64,000 nt of DNA from Chryseobacterium sp. ON_d1 (lineage in GTDB: Bacteria; Bacteroidota; Bacteroidia; Flavobacteriales; Weeksellaceae): contig NZ_BJTC01000015.1 in assembly GCF_006829085.1 (NCBI RefSeq), positions 87,400-151,399 of the forward strand, read 5' to 3'. The translations under genes were made by a program, and so were the position numbers. The notes under the pieces were generated by a model. The model was given only the letters and a program-made list of their open reading frames with translations. It was not told the DNA's origin and did no database searches. Position 1 is the stretch's first letter. The number at the start of each line of letters is the position of its first letter. Shown here in pieces: positions 18,204 through 27,383 of this stretch.

Positions 18204-18770
18204 ATGCTAAAAACATCAGTACAATTCGGGAAAGTTATCAGTCTTTGCCGTGATCTTTTCAGTAAAAAATTACAGGATTACGGAGCAGCATGGAGGGTGT
18301 TGAGACCCAGTTCCATTACAGATCAGATTTATATTAAAGTCAATAGAATCCGTACGCTGCAGATGACTGATAAAAAAATGGTGGACGAGAGTGAGGAAGA
18401 TGAGTTTATCGCAATTGTCAACTACTCTATCATTGGACTTATTCAGCTGGAAAAAGGGTTTTCCAATGATTTTAATGAAAATAAAGAAGAAATTTTAGGT
18501 CTGTATGATAAATATGCCAATGAAGCTAAGGCTTTGATGGAAAGAAAAAATCATGATTACGGTGAGGCATGGAGAGATATGAGGATCTCTTCCATCACGG
18601 ATCTTATTTATCAGAAAGTCTTAAGAACCAAACAGATTGAGGACAACCAGGGAAAAACAATTGTGTCAGAAGGACTTGATGCCAACTATTTTGATATGCT
18701 GAATTATGCGGTTTTCTGCCTGATCAAGTTCTCAGAAAAAGAAAATCAATTCGAACCCAAAATTATTTAA
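18204..18770 (+). CDS. DUF1599 domain protein (nucleotide-modification-associated family)
   Basis: 188 aa built of two repeats. Each has a DYG(A/E)AWR motif, an SSITD(L/Q)IYxKVxR(I/T) segment and a helical end: DYGAAWRVLRPSSITDQIY near 26-44, and DYGEAWRDMRISSITDLIY in the second half. This is the DUF1599 pattern; the biochemical role is not established. The next gene starts 1 nt after the stop, so the two are probably co-transcribed. Confidence 0.85.
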   Translation: MLKTSVQFGKVISLCRDLFSKKLQDYGAAWRVLRPSSITDQIYIKVNRIRTLQMTDKKMVDESEEDEFIAIVNYSIIGLIQLEKGFSNDFNENKEEILGLYDKYANEAKALMERKNHDYGEAWRDMRISSITDLIYQKVLRTKQIEDNQGKTIVSEGLDANYFDMLNYAVFCLIKFSEKENQFEPKII

Positions 18771-18771
18771 T

Positions 18772-19881
18772 ATGCTTAAAGGTTTATTACGCTTTATTAT
18801 TGCTGTTATCTTTATCCTTTCAGGCTTTGTGAAAGCCGTGGATCTTGTAGGTTTTTCTTTCAAAATGGAAGAATATTTTTCTCCTGCTGTTTTCAATATG
18901 CCGTTTTTAGAAAAGTTTGCTCTGCTGTTTTCCGTTATAGTGGTGATACTGGAACTTTTCCTGGGATTTATGCTGCTGCTTAAATTAAAGCTTAAATTTA
19001 CCTTATCCGTATTAATTGCCCTTTGCATTTTCTTTGGATTTCTTACATTTTATTCTGCCTATTTTAATGTCGTAACAGACTGTGGATGCTTTGGGGATGC
19101 CATTAAATTCACTCCTTGGCAAAGCTTCCTTAAAGATGTTGTGCTTCTTGTGGGACTGATTATCTTATTCATTCTGTACAGAAAAGAATTCCGCAAAAAA
19201 GATGCTTATGGAATTACTCAGAAAGAATCCTCCAATACATTTAAATACATTCTTTTAGCCGTTTTTTCACTGGGTATGATTTATGTAATGGCGCAGGGAA
19301 TTATGCATGAACCGATCATTGACTTCCGGGATTATAAAATAGGGACAGACATTAAAGGAGAAAAAGCAAAAATTGAGAAAAACCCTTCTGAATATAAGAC
19401 ATTTTACTCTCTGAAAAACCAGAAAACAGGACAGGTTGTAAAAGTAAACCAGGATGATTATATCAAAAAAACAGAATACTGGGCAGAAGGTTCTCCCTGG
19501 AAAATTGAAGATGGAAAAAATGAATCAGTACTGGTGAAAGAAGGTTATAAGTCTGAAATTGTGAAATTCAAAATTGAAGATCCTACCGGAATGGAGGTTA
19601 CGAATGAGATCGTTAATGCACCAAAAGCTGTTCTGGTGTTCTCTTATCATCCAAAAGAGGTTTCTGCTGATCTGCTGCAGAAAGTAGAGGCAAAAGTAAA
19701 GGCACAGAAAGGAGCTCTTATCTATGGAGTTTCCACTGAGCCCAATACTTTCAAGACCATCAAAAATGTCCTGATGGATGGAACTGCCATCAAAACGATA
19801 GCAAGAAGCAACCCATTTGTACTGATCCTTGAAAACGGAAAAATTGTAGACAAACAGCCTGCCAAAGACTACGTTAACTAA
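18772..19881 (+). CDS. BT_3928-family membrane protein (DoxX/MauE-like)
   Basis: 369 aa. The first 140 residues contain four predicted membrane helices of the DoxX/MauE type with a DCGCFGD dithiol motif after helix 3. A linker helix near 155-175 follows, and a C-terminal soluble part of about 190 residues. The cysteine pair suggests a redox or disulfide-relay function in the cytoplasmic membrane, which is inference. The family is conserved in Bacteroidota beside DUF1599. Confidence 0.8.
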   Translation: MLKGLLRFIIAVIFILSGFVKAVDLVGFSFKMEEYFSPAVFNMPFLEKFALLFSVIVVILELFLGFMLLLKLKLKFTLSVLIALCIFFGFLTFYSAYFNVVTDCGCFGDAIKFTPWQSFLKDVVLLVGLIILFILYRKEFRKKDAYGITQKESSNTFKYILLAVFSLGMIYVMAQGIMHEPIIDFRDYKIGTDIKGEKAKIEKNPSEYKTFYSLKNQKTGQVVKVNQDDYIKKTEYWAEGSPWKIEDGKNESVLVKEGYKSEIVKFKIEDPTGMEVTNEIVNAPKAVLVFSYHPKEVSADLLQKVEAKVKAQKGALIYGVSTEPNTFKTIKNVLMDGTAIKTIARSNPFVLILENGKIVDKQPAKDYVN

Positions 19882-19937
19882 TTATAAATGATGAATGATG
19901 AATTATAAATGATCTTTTTGAAGAGAGCTAATCTTGG

Positions 19938-19970
19938 ATCAATTATCAATCAATTATCAATCAATTATCA
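19938..19970. repeat. Three tandem 11-bp units
   Basis: ATCAATTATCA is repeated three times without mismatch, directly after an ATGATGAATTATAAATG-type run (19885-19912), in the gap between two genes. Confidence 0.9.
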
Positions 19971-20000
19971 AATTTAAACTAAACTTAAACATAAAAGCAC

Positions 20001-20348
20001 ATGCAAAAATCAAATAAATCAATTGCCGGTTACCACTTATTAATGATCCTTTCTTCTGTAGACGGAGAGTTTGCTCCTGAGGAAGGAATGCTGGTGCAGC
20101 AATATCTGGCAGATGAATTTCCTTTCAGAATGAATCTTGACAACGAATTGGAAACGCTGGCTCTTTTACAGCCGGAAGAATGGAAAGATCATTTTGAATT
20201 CCATGCAAGATGTTTCCATGAAGATTCTACGGAAGACGAACGTGTGAAATTTGTTCAGTTTGCAAAATCTCTGATCAAAGCAGATAACAAAGTAACTGAA
20301 GAAGAACATACGTTCTACGTTCTGCTGAAAAATCTTTGGGGATTATAA
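20001..20348 (+). CDS. TerB-like helical protein
   Basis: 115 aa, all helical by composition. The pattern matches the TerB/DjlA-N fold: a hydrophobic first helix with SSVDGEFAPEEG, and a second acidic loop ADNKVTEEEH near the C terminus. Both acidic loops fit metal-binding positions of the family. Function is unknown; it ends just before the S9 peptidase gene, with which it is probably co-transcribed. Confidence 0.7.
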   Translation: MQKSNKSIAGYHLLMILSSVDGEFAPEEGMLVQQYLADEFPFRMNLDNELETLALLQPEEWKDHFEFHARCFHEDSTEDERVKFVQFAKSLIKADNKVTEEEHTFYVLLKNLWGL

Positions 20349-20368
20349 CCCATCAAAAAATAAAAACC

Positions 20369-22495
20369 ATGAAAAGAATTTACCTAGGACTGTTATTAAT
20401 GAGTGCATCAACATTTCAATCTCAGAAATTTCCGGACATGAAAGCTCCTGTTGCAGAAAAGCAGGAACATATCAGAGAAATCCATGGCGATAAGGTCAAT
20501 GATCCTTATTACTGGATGATCGATTATTTTAAAAAAGGAAAAGACTCCACGAAAGTCGTTAATTATCTAAAGGCAGAAAATACCTATTGGGAAGGCATGA
20601 TGAAGGATACGGAACCCTTCAGAGAAAAGCTTTTCCAGGAAATGAAAGCGAGGATAAAGGAAAAAGACGAATCTGTACCGGTTTTTAAAAAGGGGTATTA
20701 TTATTACAGCCGTACGGAAACTGGAAAACAGTATTTTAAATACTGCAGAAAAAAAGGCAGTCTTACTGCTCCGGAAGAGATTCTTCTGGATGTTGATAAA
20801 ATGGCGGAAGGCCATCCTTATTATGCAGCTTCAGGCTTCAGTATCAGCCCTGATAATACCAAGATGATATTTGGTGTAGACAATATTTCCAGAAGGCAGT
20901 ATTCATTATTTCTGAAGGATCTTACCACCGGAAATATTATAGACCTTGGTATAAAAAATACAGGTGGGTCAGCAGAATGGGCCAACGACAACAAAACCAT
21001 TTTTTATACAGAGAATAATCCTGTAACCCTTTTATCTGAAAAAATAAAAAAACATATTCTTGGAACGGATCCCGGTAAGGATGCTACAGTGTATGAGGAA
21101 AAAGATAAAACAAATTACATTTCCGTATACAAATCCAAGAATGAAAAATTTCTCCTGATTTACTCAGGGGCAACAACTTCCTCCGAAACAAGATACCTGG
21201 ATGCGGACAATCCAAATGGAACATTCAGGGTTTTCCAGCCAAGAATGAAGAACGTCTTATATACCGTTACTCCATTGGAAGATAAATTCCTGATCAAAAC
21301 CAACAAGGACGCCCTGAATTTCAAAATTGTAGAAACTCCTATAGATAAAACAGGAGTTGAAAACTGGAAAGATTTTATTCCTCACAGAAATGATGTTCTG
21401 ATGGAAAGTGTAAGTGTATTTAAAAATTTTCTGGTTTTCGGCGAAAGGCAAAACGGGCTTTCACAATTGGTTGTTTACGACAGAAAAACGGGTAAAAAAG
21501 AATTTCTGAAATTTGATGAACCTGTTTACACGGTTTATTCATCAGGAAACCCGGAATACAATACGGATAATTTCCGTTTTGGATATACTTCCATGATCAC
21601 CCCAAATTCTCAATATGAACAGGATTTAAAAACCGGAAAAAGAATTCTGCTGAAGCAGCAGGAAGTTTTAGGAGGATATAACAAAGAAAATTATATCACA
21701 GAAAGACTTTTTGCTACGGCCAAAGACGGAACTCAGATCCCGGTTTCAATAGTTTATAAAAAAGGATTTAAGAAAGACGGTAACCATCCCTTATTATTAT
21801 ATGCTTATGGATCTTACGGCAGTTCTACAGATGCCACTTTTAACAGTAACAGGCTAAGTCTCTTGGACAGAGGTTTTGCAATGGCTATCGCTCACATCCG
21901 TGGCGGTCAGGAAATGGGAAGACAGTGGTATGAAGACGGTAAAATGATGAAAAAGAAAAACACATTTACAGATTTCATCGATGCCGGAGAATATCTGGTT
22001 AAAGAAAAATATACCTCACCCAAGCATCTGTATGCTCAGGGAGGAAGCGCAGGAGGACTGTTAATGGGAGCGGTCATCAATATGAGTCCTAACTTATGGA
22101 ATGGAGTGATCTCTCAGGTTCCGTTCGTAGATGTAGTGAACACCATGCTTGATACAAGTATTCCACTAACGACCAATGAATATGACGAATGGGGGAACCC
22201 GAATAATAAAGAAGCTTATTTCTATATGAAATCTTATTCTCCGTATGAAAATATAGAGAAGAAAAGCTATCCGAATCTTTTGGTAACAACAGGATTACAC
22301 GATTCTCAGGTACAGTATTTTGAACCAGCGAAATGGGTTGCCAAGCTAAGAGATATGAAAACGGACAAAAATGTACTGTTATTAAAAACAGATATGGAAT
22401 ATGGCCATGGTGGCGCTTCCGGAAGGTTTGATTATCTGAAGGATGTGGCTTTGGTATATGCTTTCATGTTTAAACTGGAAGGGATTACTAAGTAG
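20369..22495 (+). CDS. S9-family prolyl oligopeptidase / oligopeptidase B-like, exported
   Basis: 708 aa. The ATG at 20369 is chosen because it gives a signal peptide (MKRIYLGLLLMSASTFQSQ) and avoids overlap with the preceding gene. An N-terminal beta-propeller is followed by an alpha/beta-hydrolase domain with catalytic Ser560 in GGSAGG, Asp645 in LHDSQ and His680 in YGHGGASGR. Residues EYDEWGNP and the overall C-terminal layout match oligopeptidase B. It cleaves short peptides, probably in the periplasm. Confidence 0.92.
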   Translation: MKRIYLGLLLMSASTFQSQKFPDMKAPVAEKQEHIREIHGDKVNDPYYWMIDYFKKGKDSTKVVNYLKAENTYWEGMMKDTEPFREKLFQEMKARIKEKDESVPVFKKGYYYYSRTETGKQYFKYCRKKGSLTAPEEILLDVDKMAEGHPYYAASGFSISPDNTKMIFGVDNISRRQYSLFLKDLTTGNIIDLGIKNTGGSAEWANDNKTIFYTENNPVTLLSEKIKKHILGTDPGKDATVYEEKDKTNYISVYKSKNEKFLLIYSGATTSSETRYLDADNPNGTFRVFQPRMKNVLYTVTPLEDKFLIKTNKDALNFKIVETPIDKTGVENWKDFIPHRNDVLMESVSVFKNFLVFGERQNGLSQLVVYDRKTGKKEFLKFDEPVYTVYSSGNPEYNTDNFRFGYTSMITPNSQYEQDLKTGKRILLKQQEVLGGYNKENYITERLFATAKDGTQIPVSIVYKKGFKKDGNHPLLLYAYGSYGSSTDATFNSNRLSLLDRGFAMAIAHIRGGQEMGRQWYEDGKMMKKKNTFTDFIDAGEYLVKEKYTSPKHLYAQGGSAGGLLMGAVINMSPNLWNGVISQVPFVDVVNTMLDTSIPLTTNEYDEWGNPNNKEAYFYMKSYSPYENIEKKSYPNLLVTTGLHDSQVQYFEPAKWVAKLRDMKTDKNVLLLKTDMEYGHGGASGRFDYLKDVALVYAFMFKLEGITK

Positions 22496-22558
22496 TATGC
22501 CTCGCAGATTATCCAAAAAAGAAAAATTAAAAAATAAATAAATCTATATTTAAATCTT

Positions 22559-23317
22559 ATGAGAAGAAAAATAGTTGCAGGAAACTGGAAAATGAACAAA
22601 AATGTAATTGATGCACAACAATTAATGATTCAGTTACTAAGCTATAAAAACAACAATGCTACGAACTGTGAGGTTTGGATTGCTCCCCCTGCATTGTATT
22701 TGATGATGGCAAAAGACGTTTTTGAAAAGGATGAAATCGGAGTATTTTCTCAGGATATGAGCGAGCATGAAAGTGGCGCCTATACTGGTGAAATTTCTGC
22801 AGATATGCTGGAATCTATTGATGCAACCGGATCACTAATCGGGCATTCTGAAAGAAGACAATACCATGGAGAAACAGATTCTCACTGTAACAGAAAAATC
22901 AAATTAGCTCTTGATAAAGGTCTTATTCCTGTTTATTGTAACGGAGAAACGCTTGAACAGAGAAAAGCAGGACAACACCTTGAAGTTGTAAAAAACCAGA
23001 CTGAAGTAGCTCTTTTTACACTTTCTGCAGAAGAGATCAAAAAAGTGGTGATTGCTTATGAACCGGTTTGGGCGATCGGAACGGGAGAAACAGCAAGTCC
23101 TGAGCAGGCTCAGGAAATCCACGCTCATATCAGAAACATTATCGCTTCAAAATACGGACAGGAAGTTGCTGACGAGGTTTCAATCCTTTACGGAGGTTCT
23201 GTAAAACCGGACAATGCTAAAGAAATTTTCTCTCAGCCGGATATCGACGGAGGTCTTATCGGAGGAGCTGCTTTGAAATTAGAGGATTTCTCTAAGATTA
23301 TTGAAGCTTTTAACTAA
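22559..23317 (+). CDS. tpiA: Triosephosphate isomerase
   Basis: 252 aa TIM barrel interconverting dihydroxyacetone phosphate and glyceraldehyde 3-phosphate. The catalytic residues are K11 in NWKMNKN, H96 in IGHSERR and E168 in AYEPVWAIGTG. The phosphate-binding YGGSVKPDN and GGLIGGAAL loops are near the end. Full length. A strong bidirectional terminator follows. Confidence 0.98.
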   Translation: MRRKIVAGNWKMNKNVIDAQQLMIQLLSYKNNNATNCEVWIAPPALYLMMAKDVFEKDEIGVFSQDMSEHESGAYTGEISADMLESIDATGSLIGHSERRQYHGETDSHCNRKIKLALDKGLIPVYCNGETLEQRKAGQHLEVVKNQTEVALFTLSAEEIKKVVIAYEPVWAIGTGETASPEQAQEIHAHIRNIIASKYGQEVADEVSILYGGSVKPDNAKEIFSQPDIDGGLIGGAALKLEDFSKIIEAFN

Positions 23318-23338
23318 AATTTCATGTATCTAACAATA

Positions 23339-23369
23339 AAAACGGCGACATCTTCGATGTCGCCGTTTT
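23339..23369. terminator. Bidirectional terminator between convergent genes
   Basis: AAAACGGCGACATC-TTC-GATGTCGCCGTTTT is a perfect 14-bp stem with A- and T-tracts on both sides. It serves tpiA and the convergent phytase-like gene. Confidence 0.95.
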
Positions 23370-23386
23370 CCGTTAAAAAAATCTAA

Positions 23387-24655
23387 TTATTGAATATCGA
23401 CTACGTACATAGTTCCTTTGTCTACTTTACCGGTTTTAGGTAAAATTTTGGCTTTGGGATTTCCGTTTCCATCATCCACTACCCCAAAGTCATCATCGTT
23501 GAAAACTGCCAGCTTATTATTTCCCAGATAAACGATTCCTTCAAACTTATCATGTTCGTATCCCAGCTTTGCCACCAGATCTACCGCTAATGTTTTGGTA
23601 ACGGCTTTGATTCCGGCATTTGTAATTTCATCCCATGAACATTGTTCCAAAGCTTTACCATTCACTTTCATTCCGTCCACGGCATTAATATCAGGTCCAT
23701 TTACGTCGGTAGCATTGCTCAGATTGATTCTATATACTTTTTTGATTCCTCCCTGAGAACCGAAATTTCCATCTCTTTCGATCACCAGGAACTCGTTATT
23801 ACTTAGTGCGGTAATATCACATACTGAATCAGAAGCTCCTCCCTCCTGCTTGTATAAAAACTGCTTGGTCTGCCCTGTTATAATATCGAAAGTTACGATT
23901 CTCGTTAAAGTAGTATTGGTTGCCAATGCTTTGCTGGGTACATGTATCATCGACTGTATGGTTCCTACCAGTGTTCTTCCATCCGGAGTAATACAAAGTC
24001 CTTCCATGCCTCTATTGGCTCTCCTTTTTGCTAAAACGGCAGGTAACTTTCTTGGTCCGGTATTTACACCTACCGGGCTTATTCTTTCCATCTCCACTCC
24101 GTCAGCACTATAATGCACGATATGAGGACCATATTCATCAGAAACCCAAAATGTACCATCTGCTGCTGCTACAATACTTTCACTGTCTAATCCATATTGA
24201 TCTGTCCCTAAAACATTTCCGGAAGCATCATAGGCTATTTCTCCGGTACTTCCCATTCCTACAGGGTTTGGTAATCCTGTAATAAGCTGCCCGGATGGAT
24301 TTTTAAGTTTAATATATTTGATGACCTCTACATTTCCGTCAGCATTGATTTTAAAATGCATAATGGTTGGAGTAAAATTAGGTGCAAGGAATTTTTTCCC
24401 GTTCTGGAAATCAGTATTAGGACCTCTGTCTGTAATGACATAAAACTCACCTTTTCTTGTAGGATGGGCGGCTGCTCCTGAACCAAATCCGCCATTGATA
24501 ACATCTACTCCGTTTATCGTGGCCAGCTTTGTAAATGGAAATTCCTGAGGGAGTTTGTAATAATTAATATCCTGATTAACCATTGTGGTATCGTCATCAC
24601 TTTTACATGAAGCCAATACAGCCAGTATACCCACAGAACATAGTAATTTTTTCAT
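23387..24655 (-). CDS. Esterase-like activity of phytase (PF13449-type) lipoprotein
   Basis: 422 aa with a lipoprotein signal (AVLASCKS, Cys about 17). The body has repeated propeller-like blocks: FYVITDRGPN, WVSDEYGPHIVHYSADG, NRGMEGLCITPDG and FEGIVYLGNNKLAVFNDDDFGV. This matches the phytase-like esterase family found in bacteria and plants. It is probably an envelope phosphoesterase; substrate unknown. A near-consensus -7 box (TATTTTCG) precedes it. Confidence 0.82.
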   Translation of the reverse strand: MKKLLCSVGILAVLASCKSDDDTTMVNQDINYYKLPQEFPFTKLATINGVDVINGGFGSGAAAHPTRKGEFYVITDRGPNTDFQNGKKFLAPNFTPTIMHFKINADGNVEVIKYIKLKNPSGQLITGLPNPVGMGSTGEIAYDASGNVLGTDQYGLDSESIVAAADGTFWVSDEYGPHIVHYSADGVEMERISPVGVNTGPRKLPAVLAKRRANRGMEGLCITPDGRTLVGTIQSMIHVPSKALATNTTLTRIVTFDIITGQTKQFLYKQEGGASDSVCDITALSNNEFLVIERDGNFGSQGGIKKVYRINLSNATDVNGPDINAVDGMKVNGKALEQCSWDEITNAGIKAVTKTLAVDLVAKLGYEHDKFEGIVYLGNNKLAVFNDDDFGVVDDGNGNPKAKILPKTGKVDKGTMYVVDIQ

Positions 24656-24877
24656 ATGCTATTTTATGGCTGCGAAAATAGGATTTGATTGTAAACTGAT
24701 CTTAAATGCAATGATAATTGTTTTTTAACAATTGAACAGACAGAATACATTGAAGATAAATAAGAAAAGAATCTATTTAAAATGAAAAACCAACAATCCA
24801 ACCAAATTATTAATCAATTTGAAAATCATTTTTTTAAAGGAAAATAATTCACAAAACGGACTTATCAATTTATATGA

Positions 24878-24885
24878 TATATTTG
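24878..24885 (+). promoter_or_regulatory. -7 box upstream of the cobalamin riboswitch
   Basis: TATATTTG fits TAnnTTTG and places the transcript start a few bases before the riboswitch; no TTG at -33. Confidence 0.55.
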
Positions 24886-24892
24886 CAGCGTT

Positions 24893-25060
24893 TTAAGGCT
24901 GAACAATGTTCATTAATAGGGAATCAAGTGAGAATAATATTCAAATCTTGAGCTGTACCCGCAACTGTAAACTGTTTAAACTTACTGCACAAAAACCACT
25001 GGATCTGAAAATCCGGGAAGGAAGTTGTAAGATGTGAGCCAGGAGACCTGCCTTAAAACA
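24893..25060 (+). ncRNA. Cobalamin (B12) riboswitch
   Basis: The conserved landmarks occur in the right order: AAGTGAGAAT, CTTGAGCTGTACCCGCAACTG (the long core around 24948-24969), CCACTGG, CCGGGAAGG and GAGCCAGGAGACCTGCC (the B12-box part, 25036-25052). It lies 73 nt upstream of a single T9SS-secreted protein gene. Cobalamin binding should repress that gene. Confidence 0.95.
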
Positions 25061-25132
25061 CCAGATTCAGAGAAAGAATTAGTTCTGCTCTGAAGATAAG
25101 TTTCGGGAATAAAACTTTAAATTAATTATATC

Positions 25133-26236
25133 ATGAGAAAAATCTATCTTTTTTTCTTACTGCTTTGCATGCAGGTATTGTCGGCCCAATTCACAGAAAA
25201 CGACATTAAATTTTGGGTAGGAACCGGTTCTAAAAAAGCATATTTCATTGCAGACTTTAATGATGACAGCACCCCAAATTCTTATGCTTGGGGATACCGT
25301 TTTGACGGAAATGGCTTAACCATGGAAGACATGATTACTGCTATTGCCGCTGCAGAACCTAAAATGGAAATTGAAATACCATCCGGATTTCTGTACAGTT
25401 TAAATTACAATCATCATACTCCCGGCCTTGACGACTATTGGTCAACCTGGTCAGGAAACACTCCATCAACTATGGCATTCAATAATGGTGTGAACAATGA
25501 TCTTTTAGTGGACGGAAGATGGTATGGAGCTTCTTATAGTTTTTCCCCTCCTACAATGCCTTCCCCACCAGTTGCAGCCTACAGTTCTGCTTGGTTTGTT
25601 CCCTCGCAGGTTACAAACTGGGTAGGAAGCGGAACTAATAAAAGTCTTGTCGTTATTGATTTCGGAACTGATAATGCCAACGGAAATGCCAATTCTTTTG
25701 TTTTTGGAATTAAATATAACGGAAGCATAACTGCTGAACAGGCGTTACAACTGATCCAGTCTCAAGCTTCCTATTTCAATTTTGCATCAGCGAATAATCA
25801 GATTACTAATTTAACATTGAATTCATTTACTGGAAATACTTCCGGATCAGACAGCTGGAAGTTATATAAAGGAAAAGATCTATCAAGCTGGCAAACAAAA
25901 GCCAATCTTTCTCAGATTCAACTGAGTAACAATGACTGGTTTGGATTAAGTTTCGGGCAAAGAAGACCATTTACCCCCACCGAGGCACAGCTGACTTTAG
26001 GAATTTCTTCTGTGACCAAGAAAAAATTCAATATTTATCCAAATCCTGCAAGTGATTTCATTCAGATTGAAACGGCTGAGAAACTGAAAGAAGTGAATAT
26101 TTACTCTGTGACAGGACAAAAAATAATGACTTCTCAGATTACTAAGATTGATATTCATTCTTTAAACACGGGAGTTTATTTTGTGGAGATTAAAACAGCT
26201 GAAAATACGACAATACATAAGATTGTTAAGAAATAG
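25133..26236 (+). CDS. T9SS-secreted protein under B12 riboswitch control
   Basis: 367 aa with a Sec signal (ending LSAQ). Two related modules are visible: FWVGTGSKKAYFIADFNDD...SYAWGYRFDG at about 26-60, and NWVGSGTNKSLVVIDFGTD...SFVFGIKYNG at about 160-200. A type A T9SS sorting domain closes the protein (FNIYPNPASDFIQIE, then NIYSVTGQ and GVYFVEIKT). It should be exported to the cell surface or medium. Because a cobalamin riboswitch controls it and nothing else, a role in capturing or handling corrinoids outside the cell is likely but unproven. It is followed by its own terminator. Confidence 0.85.
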   Translation: MRKIYLFFLLLCMQVLSAQFTENDIKFWVGTGSKKAYFIADFNDDSTPNSYAWGYRFDGNGLTMEDMITAIAAAEPKMEIEIPSGFLYSLNYNHHTPGLDDYWSTWSGNTPSTMAFNNGVNNDLLVDGRWYGASYSFSPPTMPSPPVAAYSSAWFVPSQVTNWVGSGTNKSLVVIDFGTDNANGNANSFVFGIKYNGSITAEQALQLIQSQASYFNFASANNQITNLTLNSFTGNTSGSDSWKLYKGKDLSSWQTKANLSQIQLSNNDWFGLSFGQRRPFTPTEAQLTLGISSVTKKKFNIYPNPASDFIQIETAEKLKEVNIYSVTGQKIMTSQITKIDIHSLNTGVYFVEIKTAENTTIHKIVKK

Positions 26237-26238
26237 AG

Positions 26239-26262
26239 AAAGCGCCATGAGGCGCTTTTTTT
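26239..26262 (+). terminator. Terminator of the riboswitch-controlled gene
   Basis: AAAGCGCC-ATGA-GGCGCTTT with a T-run, directly after the stop. It makes the riboswitch transcript monocistronic. Confidence 0.9.
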
Positions 26263-26289
26263 GTGAGGATATAGGTAAAATATACTGTT

Positions 26290-26384
26290 AAAACCACCCC
26301 GGCAAAAATTCAAAGAATTTTTGCCACCCCTCCAGCGGAGGGGAATCTTTACGTCTTCAGTTTGAATTTTAGTCAGGATTGTAA
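26290..26384 (+). repeat. Dispersed repeat family A, copy 1
   Basis: About 90 bp with core words CCACCCCGGCAAAAATTC, AAAGAATTTTTG, CCCCTCCAGCGGAGGGG and ACGTCTTCAG. It contains an inner palindrome (AAAATTCAAAGAATTTT). Other copies are at 49270-49361 (inverted), 55001-55088, and a shortened one inside the second rlaP gene. Confidence 0.85.
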
Positions 26385-26418
26385 TTTTTCTCTCGCAGCT
26401 AATTCTTGGATCATTATG

Positions 26419-26488
26419 ACTGGATTCCCGCGGAATAACAAACTGCATGGATAAACCATCATTCCAATTGTGTCATTCCGTAGGAATA
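26419..26488. repeat. Dispersed repeat family B, copy 1
   Basis: GGATTCCCGCGGAAT at one end and TCATTCCGTAGGAAT at the other form an imperfect inverted pair about 45 bp apart. A second copy lies at 49168-49236, and both copies adjoin a family A copy. Confidence 0.7.
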
Positions 26489-26537
26489 TAAGCATGTGAT
26501 AAATAATTTAAAATGAGTGATTAAAATATAAATCCAA

Positions 26538-26567
26538 CAAAAAACCGCACCAGATGGGTGCGGTTTT
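26538..26567 (-). terminator. Terminator of clpP
   Basis: AAAACCGCACC-AGATG-GGTGCGGTTTT perfect stem; the A-run on the plus strand gives the U-tract for minus-strand transcripts. Confidence 0.9.
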
Positions 26568-26586
26568 CTGATGATGTTATCATCAA

Positions 26587-27273
26587 TTATTTTTTCTCTG
26601 TGGATCTTTGTAAAACCTCATCTACCATTCCGTAACCTTTAGCTTCTTCAGAAGTCATCCAGTAATCTCTGTCAGAAGATTTTTCCACCCACTCATAAGT
26701 TTGTCCTGAGTGATGAGCGATGATCTCATAAAGCTCCTGCTTCAATTTCAACATCTCTCTCAGGTTGATCTCCATGTCAGAAGCAACTCCCTGAGCTCCT
26801 CCTGAAGGCTGGTGAATCATTACTCTTGAGTGCTTAAGCGCAGAACGTTTTCCTTTTTCTCCGGCAACCAGCAATACAGCTCCCATAGAAGCAGCCATCC
26901 CTGTACAGATTGTTGCTACATCCGGCTTAATGATCTGCATTGTGTCATAAATACCTAAACCTGCATAAACACTCCCGCCAGGAGAGTTGATGTAGATCTG
27001 TATGTCCTTTGAAGGATCAGCACTTTCCAGGAATAAAAGCTGTGCCGTAACGATATTGGCTACCTGATCATCAATACCTGTTCCAAGGAAGATAATTCTG
27101 TCCATCATCAGACGGGAGAAAACGTCCATTTGAGCAACGTTTAATCTTCTTTCTTCCATGATGTACGGAGTAAGATTCGTAGGCCCATACATTCCCATAT
27201 ACTGATCGGTAACCAAACCGTTGTTTCCTAAATGTTTTACAGAGAAGTCTCTGAATTCTTTTTTAATGTCCAT
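26587..27273 (-). CDS. clpP: ATP-dependent Clp protease proteolytic subunit
   Basis: 228 aa serine peptidase that forms the tetradecameric barrel used by ClpX/ClpA-type unfoldases. The catalytic triad is visible: Ser129 in GMAASMGA, His154 in MIHQPSGG and Asp203 in DRDYWM. The N-terminal about 30 residues are longer than in E. coli after processing and probably include a propeptide. It is a single gene with its own terminator; the 110 nt upstream show no clear -7 box. Confidence 0.97.
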   Translation of the reverse strand: MDIKKEFRDFSVKHLGNNGLVTDQYMGMYGPTNLTPYIMEERRLNVAQMDVFSRLMMDRIIFLGTGIDDQVANIVTAQLLFLESADPSKDIQIYINSPGGSVYAGLGIYDTMQIIKPDVATICTGMAASMGAVLLVAGEKGKRSALKHSRVMIHQPSGGAQGVASDMEINLREMLKLKQELYEIIAHHSGQTYEWVEKSSDRDYWMTSEEAKGYGMVDEVLQRSTEKK

Positions 27274-27383
27274 ATTTCTATTATGTATTATTTTTAAATA
27301 TTCTCGAAGTTTAAATTACAATATTTATTCCTAAAATTTTATAGGACTTTTTGTCACAGAATACCCAAAAATCTGACTTCGGT

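Noticed and set aside
19885..19970. Origin or iteron-like site
   Set aside because: Three 11-bp AT-rich units, but no initiator gene or DnaA-box cluster; similar AT-rich words recur at other gene borders.
26176..26448. 90-codon minus-strand frame
   Set aside because: Runs through the end of the T9SS gene, its terminator and repeat family A; explained by the palindromic repeat.
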